From Sorghum bicolor (taxonomy: Eukaryota; Streptophyta; Magnoliopsida; Poales; Poaceae): a stretch of DNA of 64,000 bases. Every line of letters begins with the position of its first letter. The stretch's first letter is position 1. The stretch spans positions 1,736,001 to 1,800,000 of the forward strand of contig NC_012872.2 of NCBI RefSeq assembly GCF_000003195.3, in the 5' to 3' direction. A program made the translations under genes and the position numbers. Below the pieces are notes generated by a model that saw only the letters and a list, made by a program, of their open reading frames with translations, did no database searches and was not told where the DNA came from. Shown piece by piece: positions 12,248 through 24,558 of the stretch.

Positions 12248-14119
12248 CCATGCATTGAGATGCACCCCTATTCTCCTTAATCATTCAGATTTTGAAAACA
12301 CGTCCGTTGACACGTGTTTTATTAAGAGGCTGAACAACGTTTTTGAATTTAATTTAAGGCGACGGAACGAGCGTGCGTTGGGTCGTCATCTGAACATATA
12401 CCAAATTTGAGAGACTAATTTATACTTTTTTCCTATATAAATAAATAAGTTTTTTTAGTACTTCCTATAAATAAATAAGTAAGTGAACAAAAGAAAACAA
12501 GACTGGCCGCCATGTGTGCAAATCTGTCAACTGGGTCGCCATGTGAGCTCGTCCAGATCCCACCGTACCTGGGCCGCGCTCAACCATGTCTATTTTAGCC
12601 CAACTCGCTTCGCTTTACCCAACCTTGGGCTGGGCCGTGGGACTCTCTTTTCACATGCCGTGGCAGGGCACTTGCCCCGGCGTATGCAGCCTGCAGAGGA
12701 CACGGAGGATTCGGACGCCACTGTAGCGTAGCGTAGCGGCGGTACACGGATACGTACGATTGCTGCTGCTCGCCTGCTGCATCTGCATGGCAATCGGGCT
12801 CCTGTGACTGAACTTGTCCTCCATCCCCAGAAGTGTCTGGGCCCTACTCGCGTGGGGGAAAGGGCCCAGCCCAGAAATAAGATATTCGAAAGCTGGCGCA
12901 TCCTCCACGTTGCCCGGGGCCCCGCTGTCGACCTGGGACTGAGAGAGCTTGTCGCTAATCAAGGTAGCGCACACCCAGGTTAATAACCTTGATTATTGAC
13001 TGCTACTACCTTAAATGAGTAGTATCGTTTTAAAATTTCAGACATAAAATTTGATCATTCGTTTTATTTGAATTTTTTACATAATAAATATTATATATTT
13101 TATTAAGACTTACTTTATTATTAGAGATACTTTATTAATAATAAAGTAAAAAACATCACGGAGGAGTACGTGCCTAACTACTAAACTGAGGTTATTATAA
13201 TAGAGATGATTATTTACGCTTGTGATGCCTGTGAGATCCTCGCTAAGCATTGCATGAGCTAGTAGTACTTACAGTAGCAGTAATGTGTAGAAGTAGGAGT
13301 ACCTCGTAATGATTCCGGATACAACTGTCGGTCCTGTCTGTCGATCCGTGAAACGGTTGCTAGTGTTGGTCCGGACTACGAGTATGGAGCATTGCGTCAG
13401 GCCATCACAATTCCAATTCTTTGTAGAGATTTGTTAACGGTACTGAGAATTGCATCAGTGATGGTAGTGTATTATACCGTAACAATCTGTCACGTTGTGC
13501 GCGCCTGCCTGAGCAATTAGCACCGCGTCGATCGCTGTGGTCGGTTGGGGCCGCCAGAATAACTGAGCTTCGGCCTTTGGGCATTTTGGGAGCACCACAG
13601 CCAAAGGCCCCCGGAGCTGGAGCTACACCACACATCAGCATGTGTCACCCAAACAGCTGATGACTAGCTGGGACGGAGGGTTTTTGGCTTGGCTGGCGCC
13701 TGGGCCTGGCGGCAGGAGGACCCGGGCACAATTACTGTGGATGTGTACTGGAGTAGCCGAGCTCGAGCTGCTGCCCCCTCCACCACCCACCTCCTCCTAT
13801 TCACTCAGATTTGCCATCGTCCGGCATGGCATTTATCCCCCACCTACAATCTCAGGCAATCCGCCATTACTGAGCCCCATCGCCCATCTCCCATCTCCCC
13901 ATCGGGTCGTCGCAACTCGCAGTGCGGAAGCGCCAGTACCACTCCCTGTCCGTCCCTCTGCCGGCGGGTAGCTATCAATCAGTGACTGACGCTACTCGCT
14001 CCGCGCTCGCCTGCCTCTGCCTCTGCCTCTGCCTGCGGGTTGCCTGCCGGCGGTGTGCTCTACTTGTACCACTACCAGCGATCGCATTTTCTTTTTTGAT
14101 GAAAGCGATCGCATTTTCA
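12248..14119. other. GDSL-B/GDSL-C intergenic region
   Basis: No gene recognised. An imperfect repeat of CCTATAAATAAATAAGT occurs twice near 12432-12482. An AT-rich patch at 13010-13180 looks like MITE debris. From about 13640 the DNA becomes GC-rich and CT-rich and probably holds the promoter and leader of GDSL-C. Confidence 0.65.
14077..14118 (+). repeat. 15-bp direct repeat just before the GDSL-C start
   Basis: AGCGATCGCATTTTC occurs at 14077-14091 and again at 14104-14118, ending one base before the proposed start codon. The duplication also creates an in-frame upstream ATG at 14099. Confidence 0.85.
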
Positions 14120-17100
14120 ATGGCGGACAACGCCAGACTGCTGCCCCTGTTCGCCGCCGTCTTGCTCTGCTGCTGCTCCCTCGCGCAATGCCGAGGCGGC
14201 GGCGGCGGCGGGCAGAACTACACCTCCATGTTCAGCTTCGGCGACTCGCTCACCGACACCGGCAACCTGCTCGTATCCAGCCCGCTCTCCAACCACATCG
14301 TCGGCCGCTACCCCTACGGCATGACCTACTTCCACCGCCCCACCGGCCGCTGCTCCGACGGCCGCCTCGTCGTCGACTTCCTAGGTGCGTCCGTGTGCGT
14401 GCGGCGCCGCCCATTGGCTTCTGCTTTGCTTCTTCTTTCAGTGGTGGATTGCATTTCGTTCCTGACGCGACTGACTTGTTGCAGCGCAAGCGTTCGGCCT
14501 GCCGCTGCTGCAGCCGTACCTGCAGTCCCGCGGCAAGGACCTCCGCCGGGGCGTCAACTTCGCCGTCGGCGGCGCCACCGCCATGGATCCGCCTTTCTTC
14601 CAGGAGATCGGCGCGTCCGACAAGCTCTGGACCAACCTCTCCCTCAGCGTCCAGCTCGGCTGGTTCGAGCAGCTCAAGCCGTCACTCTGCAGCTCCCCAA
14701 AAAGTCCGTCACTTCGCATTGCATTGCATGTCTTCTCAATACTCAATCGGATTTTGCATTTGGGATTTTGTCCAAAAATAAAGAGAGGAGATTCTCCAAT
14801 GATTAAGATTCAAGTGCAGCGCTGATTGCAATTTTTTCTGCTCTGAAATCTGAATGAACTGTGACAACAGAGTGCAAGGAGTACTTCAGCAAGTCCCTGT
14901 TCCTCGTCGGAGAGATTGGGGGAAACGACTACAACTACGCCTTCTTCAAGGGCAAGACCCTGGACGACGCCAAAACCTACGTCCCCACGGTCGCCGCCGC
15001 GGTCACCGATGCCACCGAGGTCAGGTCACCGAATCTCTCGCTCTCCATTGTTTACAGTATCTCTTCTCTGCGTTTCGCACTAAACAATTTGGGCCGCTAC
15101 TCTGCGCACGACAACAGAGGCTGATCAAGGCCGGCGCCACGCACCTGGTGGTGCCGGGGAACCTGCCCATTGGGTGCTCGTCGGCGTACCTGACCCTGCA
15201 CCCGGGCCGGAACAGCAGCGACTACGACGCCGCCGGCTGCCTCAAGACGTACAATGACTTCGCGCAGCACCACAACGCGGTGCTCCAGCAGAACCTGCGG
15301 GCGCTCCGGGTCAAGTACCCGCAGGCCAGGATCATGTACGCCGACTACTACGGCGCCGCCATGTCCTTCGCCAAGAACCCCAAGCAGTTCGGTGAGTGCA
15401 ATTGCTCAACCACCTCGTATCATGATCCAGGTTCTGGGAGAGCTTTTCCAATTTCGACATCAAATGTGTTCATCGCATCGCATAACTGATCGGGTAGACT
15501 GAAAGTGACACGGAATGGTCACTACTCTGAGCTAGACTAAAGATGGCCCTACCACGATCTGCCATCCAATTGGAGTTCAGATTGCATGGCTCTTTCAGAA
15601 AATAAAAAAGGGTTGGGGATCTAGCTATACCGAGTCACCTATTCGGCCATCTCCTTTCGAGAAAAGGGTGCTATGTCTTGCTTATTGCTTGCTTTTTGCT
15701 ACAATGAAAAGGCATAGAGTCCTTTTGGCCAGTCATCTTCAGACTGCAGTGGCTAACACATGGATGTGAGACTGAAAAATTAGATCTTGACTCTTGAGCC
15801 GCTTTTACTGTATTTGGTAACCCTGCTTTCTGTGCTTACTGAAAGGTCAGAACACCTGCTGAGCTTGCAATTTTTTTATTTAAAAAAAAAACTTTTCCCA
15901 GGAGTGTTAAAACCCATTTCTTTTCGACTGGTTGATCTAGGCAGCGCTCCTTCCATGGAGTAACATTCAAATGGTTGTTAGGGGGCATCCAGAAATGTTG
16001 TTGTTGAGGTTGCAGAAGTCTACTGGCATGGGTTGGTTCATTTTATTCTTATGAGCATTTATTTGGCACACACCAGTAAATTGATTTGAAGTTCACTTAC
16101 CTAGTACTAGTAGATGCCACTGTCAGTCCAATGAAATCTGCCTCATTTTTCTTGACAAGATAATAATCTTGTAGCTATATTAATGAGTTCGTTAGCTGCT
16201 GGGTGAACTATCATGATCGGATCTGTCACACAAATAGGGGAAATGAAAATGATATCTGAATGTCGATTTTGAGAGTAACTGCTGACTGTTTGTAGACTTG
16301 ACCTCTAACTTCTGCTGACATTACAGTTCCAGAATTCAGTTATTTGGCGGTCTGTGTGTGTGCGGATATAATGACCTGAGGAGCATTAGACATGAACAAT
16401 TGACCACTGAGATGGAATGGGGAGGACTGTTCTGCAGATTTTGAATTCTTCTTCTCAACTCATGCTCCGTCCTAAGAATTCAGATTCAGTATCCGAACGG
16501 GAAATAAAAGTTTATTAGCCCAAGTGAACAGGTCCAAGTCTTCTATGGATGTAGTAGTTCTTCTGGATGGGAATTTGATGGAGTGATTGCATGCTTTTGG
16601 TGGAATATTTGGAAGGAAAGAAATCGGAGAACGTTCCAAAACCCGGTGATGCAGGAGCTGCAGCTGGCGTTCATCATCCAACCAAGGGAGACATCGATTT
16701 CTACTGGGTCCTTTGGGAATAATGTTACAACTCAATGAGAAAAATGTGGGCTATTGTCTGGGTTTAGTCGATCTCAATTGGTTGCGTTGTGAACCCATTT
16801 GTAGGGCTGTTCGGTGATGTGTGCTCTCAACATTACTACTAGTGCTAGGCTACTACCGTCTCCTTCCTCCTTTGTTTCTGCTTCCTTTTTTTCTGGCCTT
16901 CTCTTGGTTTGTTCGCCTCGCCTTCCATTGGTCTTGCTTTTTTTTTTTTGAAAATACTCTGTTCTCTTTCTGATAAATTGGCTGAGGAATTCCCTTGCTG
17001 ACGTTTTCAGGGAAAAAAAAAGAAAAACCATGATGTTCTGAAACTACTCTATGGATGGAAATGAATGCAGGGTTTACAGAGGGGCCACTGCGGACGTGCT

Positions 17101-17282
17101 GCGGCGGCGGTGGGCCATACAACTTCAACCCGAAGGCGAGCTGCGGCGTGCGGGGCTCCAGCGTGTGCACGGACCCGTCGGCGTACGCCAACTGGGACGG
17201 CGTGCACCTGACGGAGGCCGCCTACCACGCCATCGCCGACAGCATCCTCAACGGCCCCTACACCAGCCCCAGGCTCCTCTGA
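14120..17282 (+). CDS. GDSL-C: GDSL esterase/lipase, secreted
   Basis: Predicted 372-residue SGNH esterase with the fullest intron set of the cluster. Exons are 14120-14384, 14485-14703, 14871-15019, 15118-15391 and 17071-17282. All junctions keep the frame. Residues 1-24 form a signal peptide rich in Leu and Cys, followed by a short Gly run. Ser43 lies in FSFGDSLTDTGN. GGNDY, LPIGC and WDGVHLTE (Asp345, His348) complete the catalytic blocks. An in-frame ATG at 14099 would add seven residues; 14120 is preferred because it starts directly at the signal peptide. Intron 4 is 1.7 kb and carries a LINE fragment. It is taken here as the reference structure: A lacks introns 2 and 3, B lacks intron 4, and D-G lack intron 2. 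Substrate unknown; secretion inferred. Confidence 0.9.
16560..16683 (+). mobile_element. LINE reverse-transcriptase C-terminal fragment in GDSL-C intron 4
   Basis: One frame reads FWWNIWKERNRRTFQN, a signature found downstream of the zf-RVT domain of plant non-LTR retrotransposons. Only about 40 codons are recognisable, and the surrounding intron is degenerate. Sense orientation relative to GDSL-C. Inactive relic. Confidence 0.6.
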
Positions 17283-17819
17283 TCCGAATGAGAAGCTCAT
17301 CATCCATCGGCAGGCAGCAGCTCATATCTCACCTGTAGACTGTAGCGGTGGCAAGAATGTGGCCGTGAGCTGCTAGCTGTGGTAATTAAACGACTGTTGT
17401 ATGTACGTACTACTAGTAGTGTGACGGTGTTGGGACTGGTAGGGTGACTCGTAAAACTAAAATGGTGGAGTTTTGCGTCCGCTTCTCGACTTGTGGCATT
17501 GGTGTACTGTGACGTGAAATTGGCTGGCACATGAGTCTGTTAAAGTCCCTCTAAGTAAGTTAGAGGAACCTGCTGGTTCTCAGGCCGATGATAATTGTGG
17601 CCCTAGAATCCCAGATTGTTGGTTAGGGAGAACATAAGAGGAATTATATAGGACTGTTGAAATTGCTCTCAGAGATTAAAAAAAAAAACTTCAGAGACTA
17701 TAAAGAGTTTTGTTACAACCATCAGTAACAATGGTAATCCAAGGTTACCCAGGTGACCAATAGGAACTAGGCTCTCACGTGATTGTAATTACGCAAAGAG
17801 TCAAAGACGACGTGAGTAA

Positions 17820-18360
17820 GAGATACATCAGAGAAGCGCCATGAGTGAGCTTAGGTCCAGCACCAAGCGTCAATCTCCTCTTGGATCAGGGCTCTCAATT
17901 GCGCTGTTGATGTTATGACTCCATTGAATGTTCTCGTTTTCCTTCATTCTAGAGCAACCAACCAACGAGGAAGAATAAGGAGTTAAAGCCCCGTCGAATA
18001 GGTTTTCTGGGATCATCTTTCTGTTGTGCAGCCACCTTCCATTGCCACTTCTTCTCGTACTATAATGTCATTTTGGAGACGTAGTCTTCTAATCCACGAA
18101 TCCAAACCTCGTCACTAAAAGAGCAGCCCAGCACAATGTGGTCCATTGTTTCCGGTTTTTGGTTGCAGTCTTGCAGATGATACAGGTGTTTGAATCCTGC
18201 AATCCATAGTGAAATCTCCTATCTGTTGTCCAGCACCATCTGAGCATGACCAACCAAAATAAAAACTTCATCCTTAGAGGCGCCAATGTCTTCTAGATCA
18301 GCTTGGCACCAACGGGTGACGATGCTCCAAGGAACATGCTTGTCATTGTTTCTAGCCAGT
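17820..18360 (-). mobile_element. Degenerate LINE, zf-RVT region
   Basis: On the minus strand a frame reads FWLVMLRWCWTTDRRFHYGL and then DSNTCIIC, the zinc-knuckle part of a plant LINE reverse transcriptase. A neighbouring frame continues with ETMDHIVLGCSFSDEVW. A frameshift and several stops break it. Tail-end relic only. Confidence 0.65.
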
Positions 18361-21300
18361 GAATTCTCAGCCATAGATAGTTAGATACAATTGAACCTAT
18401 ACACGGTTTGAGAGGATACGAGCATGCATGTACCACATTTATCCATTTTTTTCATGTACATAACTATTATCTTGTATGGTCGTATTCCTTGATGTTTGGA
18501 AATTTAAGGGGATGCTAAAGTGCGACCTTGTCGCGCACTCGCGGATCACACGACCCATGTTTATCTTCTACCTCTGTCCCCGCCTTCCTCACCTGCCATT
18601 CCTAGCCAGCGACCGCGCCGCCCACCTCTCGTCCTCGCTATCCTCCTCGTGCTCGCCTCCCCTGCCGACCACCGCCCTGTTGCGACCGCTAGGGTTCACC
18701 GGAGCGCCCATGGTGGCCACCTTCTTCCCTCCCTCTCTGGCCATGGTGCCCCCGCCCCTTCCTGGTGCGGTTGCAACCGCCATCGCCTGGGCCCCTAAGC
18801 CGCCCGAGCTCCTTTCCCCACACCTGGTCGTCTTGTCTCCCCCTAGCCAGCCCCTTCTAAGCCTGTGTGATTTAGAGAAGAAGGGTGAGGCGTAGCCATC
18901 AATTAAAACCCTAGCCCGAGTTGGGGAAGAAGGCTGGGGTGTGGACGTGGTCGCATGGAGGAGGAGGATACCAACCTTGTGGTGCCGGTTCCGCCACCAC
19001 CACCTGAGGAGGCGAGTGCGAGGAGGGAGACAGATCACACGCTCTCCAATCGCACGACCTGCCAAGTAGTAGAGTTTTTGAAAACCGAAGTCCAAACGCA
19101 TGCATATTAAATAAGTTCACTTGTTTAGGCTTACAAAAAGTAGCATGGAACGGTTAGTTCCGACCTTCTCCACCATAGTATAGATTGAGTTGTAAGTTGT
19201 TAATGCTGATGCATGTAGGTGGTGTGCGCCGCCGACCTTCCGCACGACCTTGTTTGTTTGGCTGATAAACCATGGTAAAAAATATTATTCGTTGATTTAT
19301 TTTGAGAGAAAAACACTGCTGAATGGCTAGCATATTCGGCTGATAAGCTCAATATGAAAAATATAATTAATCAAGAATCTAATGATATTTAGTTAGTATA
19401 ATAAATATTATTATCTTATCATATAATTTTAGTCAAACTTGAGATGCTTTAACTCTTCAAAATTTTTAGAATATCTTATAATTTGGGATGAAAATATATG
19501 CAGCTTGTGCTAGTATCATTCAAACAAAATTATGTGTGTCATTACCCCGCATTGGAAGAGTCGTAGGTTATTTTACAATACAAACTGATGCAGCAGTCAG
19601 CAAGGTACGTAGGCTATGGTGTCCAGGATCTCGATCTATTATATTTTCATTCTCACTAGTGGCAGGGCGCGCCATCGCGCGCAAATTCGACCACAATTTT
19701 AAAGAGACAAAACAACAGCTGGTTCAGCCGTAATTAGACAGCTATTATACACTGGTAGGTGTCTAGCAGTATATGTTTTGAATTTATGTACATACATATA
19801 AAAAAAAGTTTGGTTTGCTAGGTGTAGTAAACCATCACAGTTCACTGCGCTGAAATATAATACATGCCCAGGAGCAAGTAGATGTAGCATCGTTTAGTGA
19901 GGACTACAGTAATTATGCAAATGCATTTGAGAGTACTGGGCACAGATATTATATAGCTTTAGCAACAACTTCATTGGCCTTTTTTGCACAGCTGGATGTA
20001 GTGGTAGGAACGGTCAGTAGAGTGTGTTGCTGTGGTATTTTTTCCAGCCATGGCTGTCGCTGTCTGAGGTCTTCATTGCTGCCTGCACAGGTGTGAACAT
20101 GTTTTGTATGATTCTAAAGCTGACGTTGTTGATAAGTGCACAGTTATAATAGTAGTAAGCTTGTGTCATGTTTGTAAATGGTTTTATGTGCATATGAGAT
20201 CAGATGAGCTATTAAATTGCTGGATGCAAAGTGTAGACATTAATAAAAGAGAATTTTGTTGTTACTTGTGGCAACTTCCAACAACAGTGTGCTGTTGTCT
20301 GTGAACTGACTAAGGAGACCTATTTTAATGTAAAGCAAACTAAGAAGTATTAATGTTTGGCGGGTCATTATGTTAAATAATGGCTGGTTAATTACGGTTT
20401 CTTTAGATAGTAAGGTACAATATGTCCACATTGGTCTTGAAAATAGAAAAAACATACTGAAACTGTATTTGAACTTAGCAGTGGTAGATGGATCATTAAA
20501 GGAGTTTATGTAGGTCTACCTTGTGGTCACGAGGTTGCGTCATCGTCATCGGCTACAAGGAGCCACCGACGTTGCTCCGTATCAAGAACTGAGTATCCTG
20601 CAAGGAGCTGTCAACAGTTTTTTCTGACACCTATATGTGCAATAATGTCAGGCACAAAGCTGTAGCTGTCCATAGGCGTTGATCTGGTATGAGAGCGTTG
20701 CAAGCATAAGTTTGATGGCTTGTACAGTGCAAATTTTATCAAATAAGTGGTGTATTATTGGTTCCCAACATAGGAGCGGTGGCATGCTATAGATGTCAAT
20801 GGTCAAGCGCTCGCTAGGTGCAAGCATGGGTGGATAGCTATGTAAGTGCTAGTTGATTGCTGAGAGTTAAGGAGGGTCTGTAGAGGTACTGCTGTTGAAC
20901 CGTGATTTGGTGTCCATAGGATAAGCACAATTGTGTAGTAGGTTTGGCTCGTCGAGGATTGTCAGGTTTGGGATACAAGGTCTTGCCATCCTGGTGATAC
21001 TATAGCTGTGTACATTATTTGTATATATAACAGTAATTATGTATGGTCGTGGTAACGCAGATAGTGGGTAGTATTGTAAATATAAATTGCATTGCAGTAA
21101 GTGCTGAATGGAAGAAAAAGTTGGAAGAAGATTACGTACCTTAGAATTAGTCTTCAGTAATTGATTCACGCGTCTGTGAGCAGCGTGTAAATGTTGGTTT
21201 CCTGTAGGAAAGTAACAGAATGTCACTCAGTTGTTTAGAAATATAGGTTAATCTTATTCGATCAGTGCTATATTTCTCTTATTTTTTATAGTGACATGTA

Positions 21301-23337
21301 GTAAGTAATAGTTTAATCTAGTGATGATCATCAGAGTTCGGTAGTTGGGAAGGCAAAAGATGATGGCAGTTGATGCCTTGCTTGTTCCTTGTGGTGATGA
21401 CTAAGCAAGAAAAGATGATGGCATACATTTCAAGCTGCAAGAGAAGGAGACATGAGGTATACCTGGGTTGTGTGCAATATAAAGTGCCACTATCATGACA
21501 GAAAGTTGTTTGTTTGTTTATAATAAATTAAAATTTGAATGCTGAGTCCAACGTATAACTATAGTGATTAACAATTGCAAGAGAGCTGAACCTGAATTTA
21601 TACATGTAAGAACTGGTTCTATGGGATTTATATATGAAAGGGAGATTGTAGTTTAAGAAAATGGTAACTTACTATTTTATTTATCTAATAATGTTTGGGT
21701 CTGGGACAGTTGTGTTTCTGTGAGGTAGTATGTGATGCTTAAATTGGAAGAAGTGACCACTACTATAAAATCTGAAGGAGAGAGGTATCTATATTGAGTA
21801 GAATCTGAAGATGTGTTTTAGCCAAAATCAGTAAAATAAAGAGAGGAAACAGAGAGATCTGAAATCTATATAAAGGGCAAATAAGAAAACAAAAAGAGAG
21901 AAAAACAGATTTATCATGTACATAAGGAAGACCATTTAGCAGGCAGTAAATAGAATGACAAATGGGCTCCAAACGAAAGGGCACAATATATATGTTTACC
22001 TGATGACAATGGTAGATGAACCAAAATACCAAATAGCCTGAAACAACCAAACAAAACAAAAATATGTGTCATGCCTTGTAACTATAAACTTTCCTATTCC
22101 AATGCACTATGTTTATGCTACCCACCCAATTGACCTGGTCAGTTCAAAAACAAGAAAACGGTTTGCTTCGAAGTCAACTTTATTTAAATGGTTAAACATA
22201 AATTGCCCATTTGTGACAACTTTAGAAACATGAAACCACTATCATTTACCTTAGAACTGAAGTGTCTCATCTCCTGCAAGATTTTTTCTCTAAGAATTTT
22301 TGCAAACGAATAACGTCTAACTTAACTATTTACCTAACGAATTCAGTTGAATCTTGCAAGAAGGGTGCATTCATGTAGTTCAATCTCAAGGATAGACTAC
22401 TCCAAAGATTTGACAAATAAAATTAGGACTTTCGCTACAAAATAAAAACACAATAGTTGGAAAAGTTATTAGATCATCAAAACATGTAGTAAAACTAAAG
22501 GTAATCCCCAACTAAAATTATTGGCAAGCTGTTAGCATAGAAAAGCTAAATTTTTCATGAACCCCATAATATTAGGACGGCAAAATTTTAACTCAGTTAT
22601 CAATGGAGCTAAAAAGAGACAGAAAAAATGGAGCTAACACTACTCATGACCATTGCCGCAGCCATCAACATAATAGGTACATGTAAAGGAAGAATTGTCA
22701 TAGATCCTGACCGTTGCCTGAGTTAGCAGGAAAAAAGAAAGAGATGCAAAATGTGTAACGGTAGCCCACGATCACTGGAAATCAGACATTAAACATGGTT
22801 TATGATACAGTCATGACAGCAGAATCCCATTCACTGCAAAATAAATCCAACAGCAAAGGATACACCAAAAATAATAAGCAATCATCACAGAGTTGACATT
22901 AGGTAAGAGCAAAATCATATTTCAGATAGAAAAGTTATATTCATTGGAAGCCCAACCGCAAATACATCATTGACAATGGGTAGTGCTCAGTAATAGAACC
23001 ACTGATACATTGCATGAAGCAAAGACATCATTGACATAGATGTATGGTGACCAACAAATGGATAAAATTGTGCAGCTAATATAACAATATTGTCAGGCAC
23101 CAGAAATAGCAACATTCATGGAAGGATGAAATAATTATGTAATCATCACTGAACATTTCAATTTTTTGAGTCTAAAAAGGATCATCATTGCACAATCCCC
23201 AAGCCTCAGTACATAACATGAATATAACAATTGATCATGACTGTACAGGGAAAAATATCAGTTCAGGAGGAAGGGGATGGAGAAGGGGAAGGAGGAATGG
23301 GATAGAGAAGGGGAAGGAGGAAGGGGAGAGAACTCAC

Positions 23338-23690
23338 GCCGGAGTTTATGATTTGGCCCATCCAGCATGGTACCTAGGGTTTCACCAAACTGAGGAGTGC
23401 ATGCTTGCCAAGCGGGAGGAGGCATTGAGGAGACTGCGTGGACGATGAAGAACACGTGGTGGGGGGGGCGTCAGGCTCCACCCACGCCGATGCAGGGTCC
23501 CTGCGGACGCTGCCGCCTCATGCCCATGCTGTCCGCCCGCTAGAGCTTCAGGAGGGAAGGGGATAGGGAGGAGGAGGAGGACGAGGAGGAGGAGGAGGAC
23601 GAGGAGGAGAGCGGGCGCCACCGTCGCGGACCGGTCGCAGCAGCCGCCGTCGCCCATGGCCGCAGAGCAAGGGCAACAGGGAGAGGGAGA
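23338..23690 (-). other. GC-rich segment with 91-codon minus-strand open frame
   Basis: On the minus strand an ATG at 23657 opens 91 codons ending at 23382, including a Leu/Val-rich stretch encoded by GGA/GAC repeats. A GTGAGT donor-like site lies at 23332-23337 after the stop. A pyrimidine-rich leader precedes the ATG. It could be the first exon of a non-coding or transposon-derived transcript. No protein family is recognised and coding is doubtful. Confidence 0.3.
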
Positions 23691-24101
23691 GCGAGACGAG
23701 CAGAGGTAGGCGGCGGTGTTTTTTTTCTCGGGGAATCGGAGGAAGCGGAGAAGGGACGGTAGGAGCTAAACCCAGTAGTTTACATCGAGGACCGTAAGAA
23801 GCTGCCCGGAACCAGTAGAATCTGCATAATATAATCAGGAGCTAATTCTAATAGAATTTTGCGGGAGGGCCCTGTTCCGTCGGATCGGAAGATCCAACGG
23901 ACGGAAACATTTCAGGCGACGTGGCCATTGGTTCTATTCGAGAACCTTACGCAATCTCTAGAGTTAAATATAAATATGTGAGCATTTGCGTTCGTAATTG
24001 TGTCTGCTAAGCTTTAAAGAATAAATAGGTCAACTAGAACTCTTGCTAACTAACTAATTAATTAACTCCACTCTCGCTCTAGCTAGCAATTAGCAAAGGC
24101 A

Positions 24102-24333
24102 GGCCTTGTTTAGTTCGTAAAAATTTTCAATATTTTCCGTCACATCGAATCTTTGTTCGCATGCATGGAGCATTAAATAAAGATAAAAATAAAAACAAAT
24201 TACACAGTTTATCTAAAATTTATGAGATGAATCTTTTGAGCCTAGTTACTCCGTGATTGGACAATGTTTGTCAAATAAAAACGAAAGTGCTACGGTAGCC
24301 AAAAAAACCAAAATTTTGCCAACTAACAAGGCC
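24102..24333. mobile_element. Tourist-like MITE
   Basis: About 230 bp with inverted ends GGCCTTGTTTAG and CTAACAAGGCC. The internal sequence (CACATCGAATC, TACACAGTTT, CGAAAGTGCTAC) recurs in at least seven other places in this window. No matching target-site duplication is visible here. Confidence 0.75.
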
Positions 24334-24435
24334 TAACAGAGACCATAACCGCCAGTTCTTGGCAGGCAGTTTCGCGGCAGTTTCCCTTGAGGAATGAGGA
24401 GTGATGTGCAAGAAATCAACGTCTCTATAACTCAC

Positions 24436-24444
24436 TATTTATAT
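24436..24444 (+). promoter_or_regulatory. TATA-like box of GDSL-D
   Basis: TATTTATAT lies 123 bp upstream of the proposed start codon of GDSL-D. Confidence 0.4.
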
Positions 24445-24558
24445 GGGCGCTTGAAACATCTCCGAATTAAGCACTAGCAGGCCGGGTCAGACTCAGCATC
24501 AGCAAAAAGCCAAAGCCATTCTTGCATGCGTTCCAAAGCGCAAGCGGCCGGCCCAACC

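Larger units (their letters stand above)
17283..24558. other. 7.3-kb intergenic region between GDSL-C and GDSL-D
   Basis: No confident gene. It holds a degenerate LINE (17820-18360, minus), a GC-rich patch with short open frames (18520-19060), MITE debris near 19247-19480 and a long AT-rich tract (19700-23200). A GA/GGA-rich segment (23255-23700) has a minus-strand open frame, and a Tourist-like MITE lies at 24102-24333. The long spacer separates the GDSL-A/B/C genes from the more closely related D/E/F/G genes. Confidence 0.65.

Noticed and set aside
13922..14806. 294-codon open frame over GDSL-C exons 1-2
   Set aside because: Only the part from 14120 to 14384 is GDSL coding. The rest is leader and unspliced intron in the wrong frame.
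18476..18895. 139-codon open frame near 18.5 kb
   Set aside because: Pro/Ser/Leu-rich composition with overlapping frames on both strands and no domain; looks like GC-rich repeat DNA.
23338..23690. Protein-coding first exon on the minus strand
   Set aside because: The stop codon comes before the donor-like site and the peptide is low-complexity Leu/Val; listed only as an uncertain segment.
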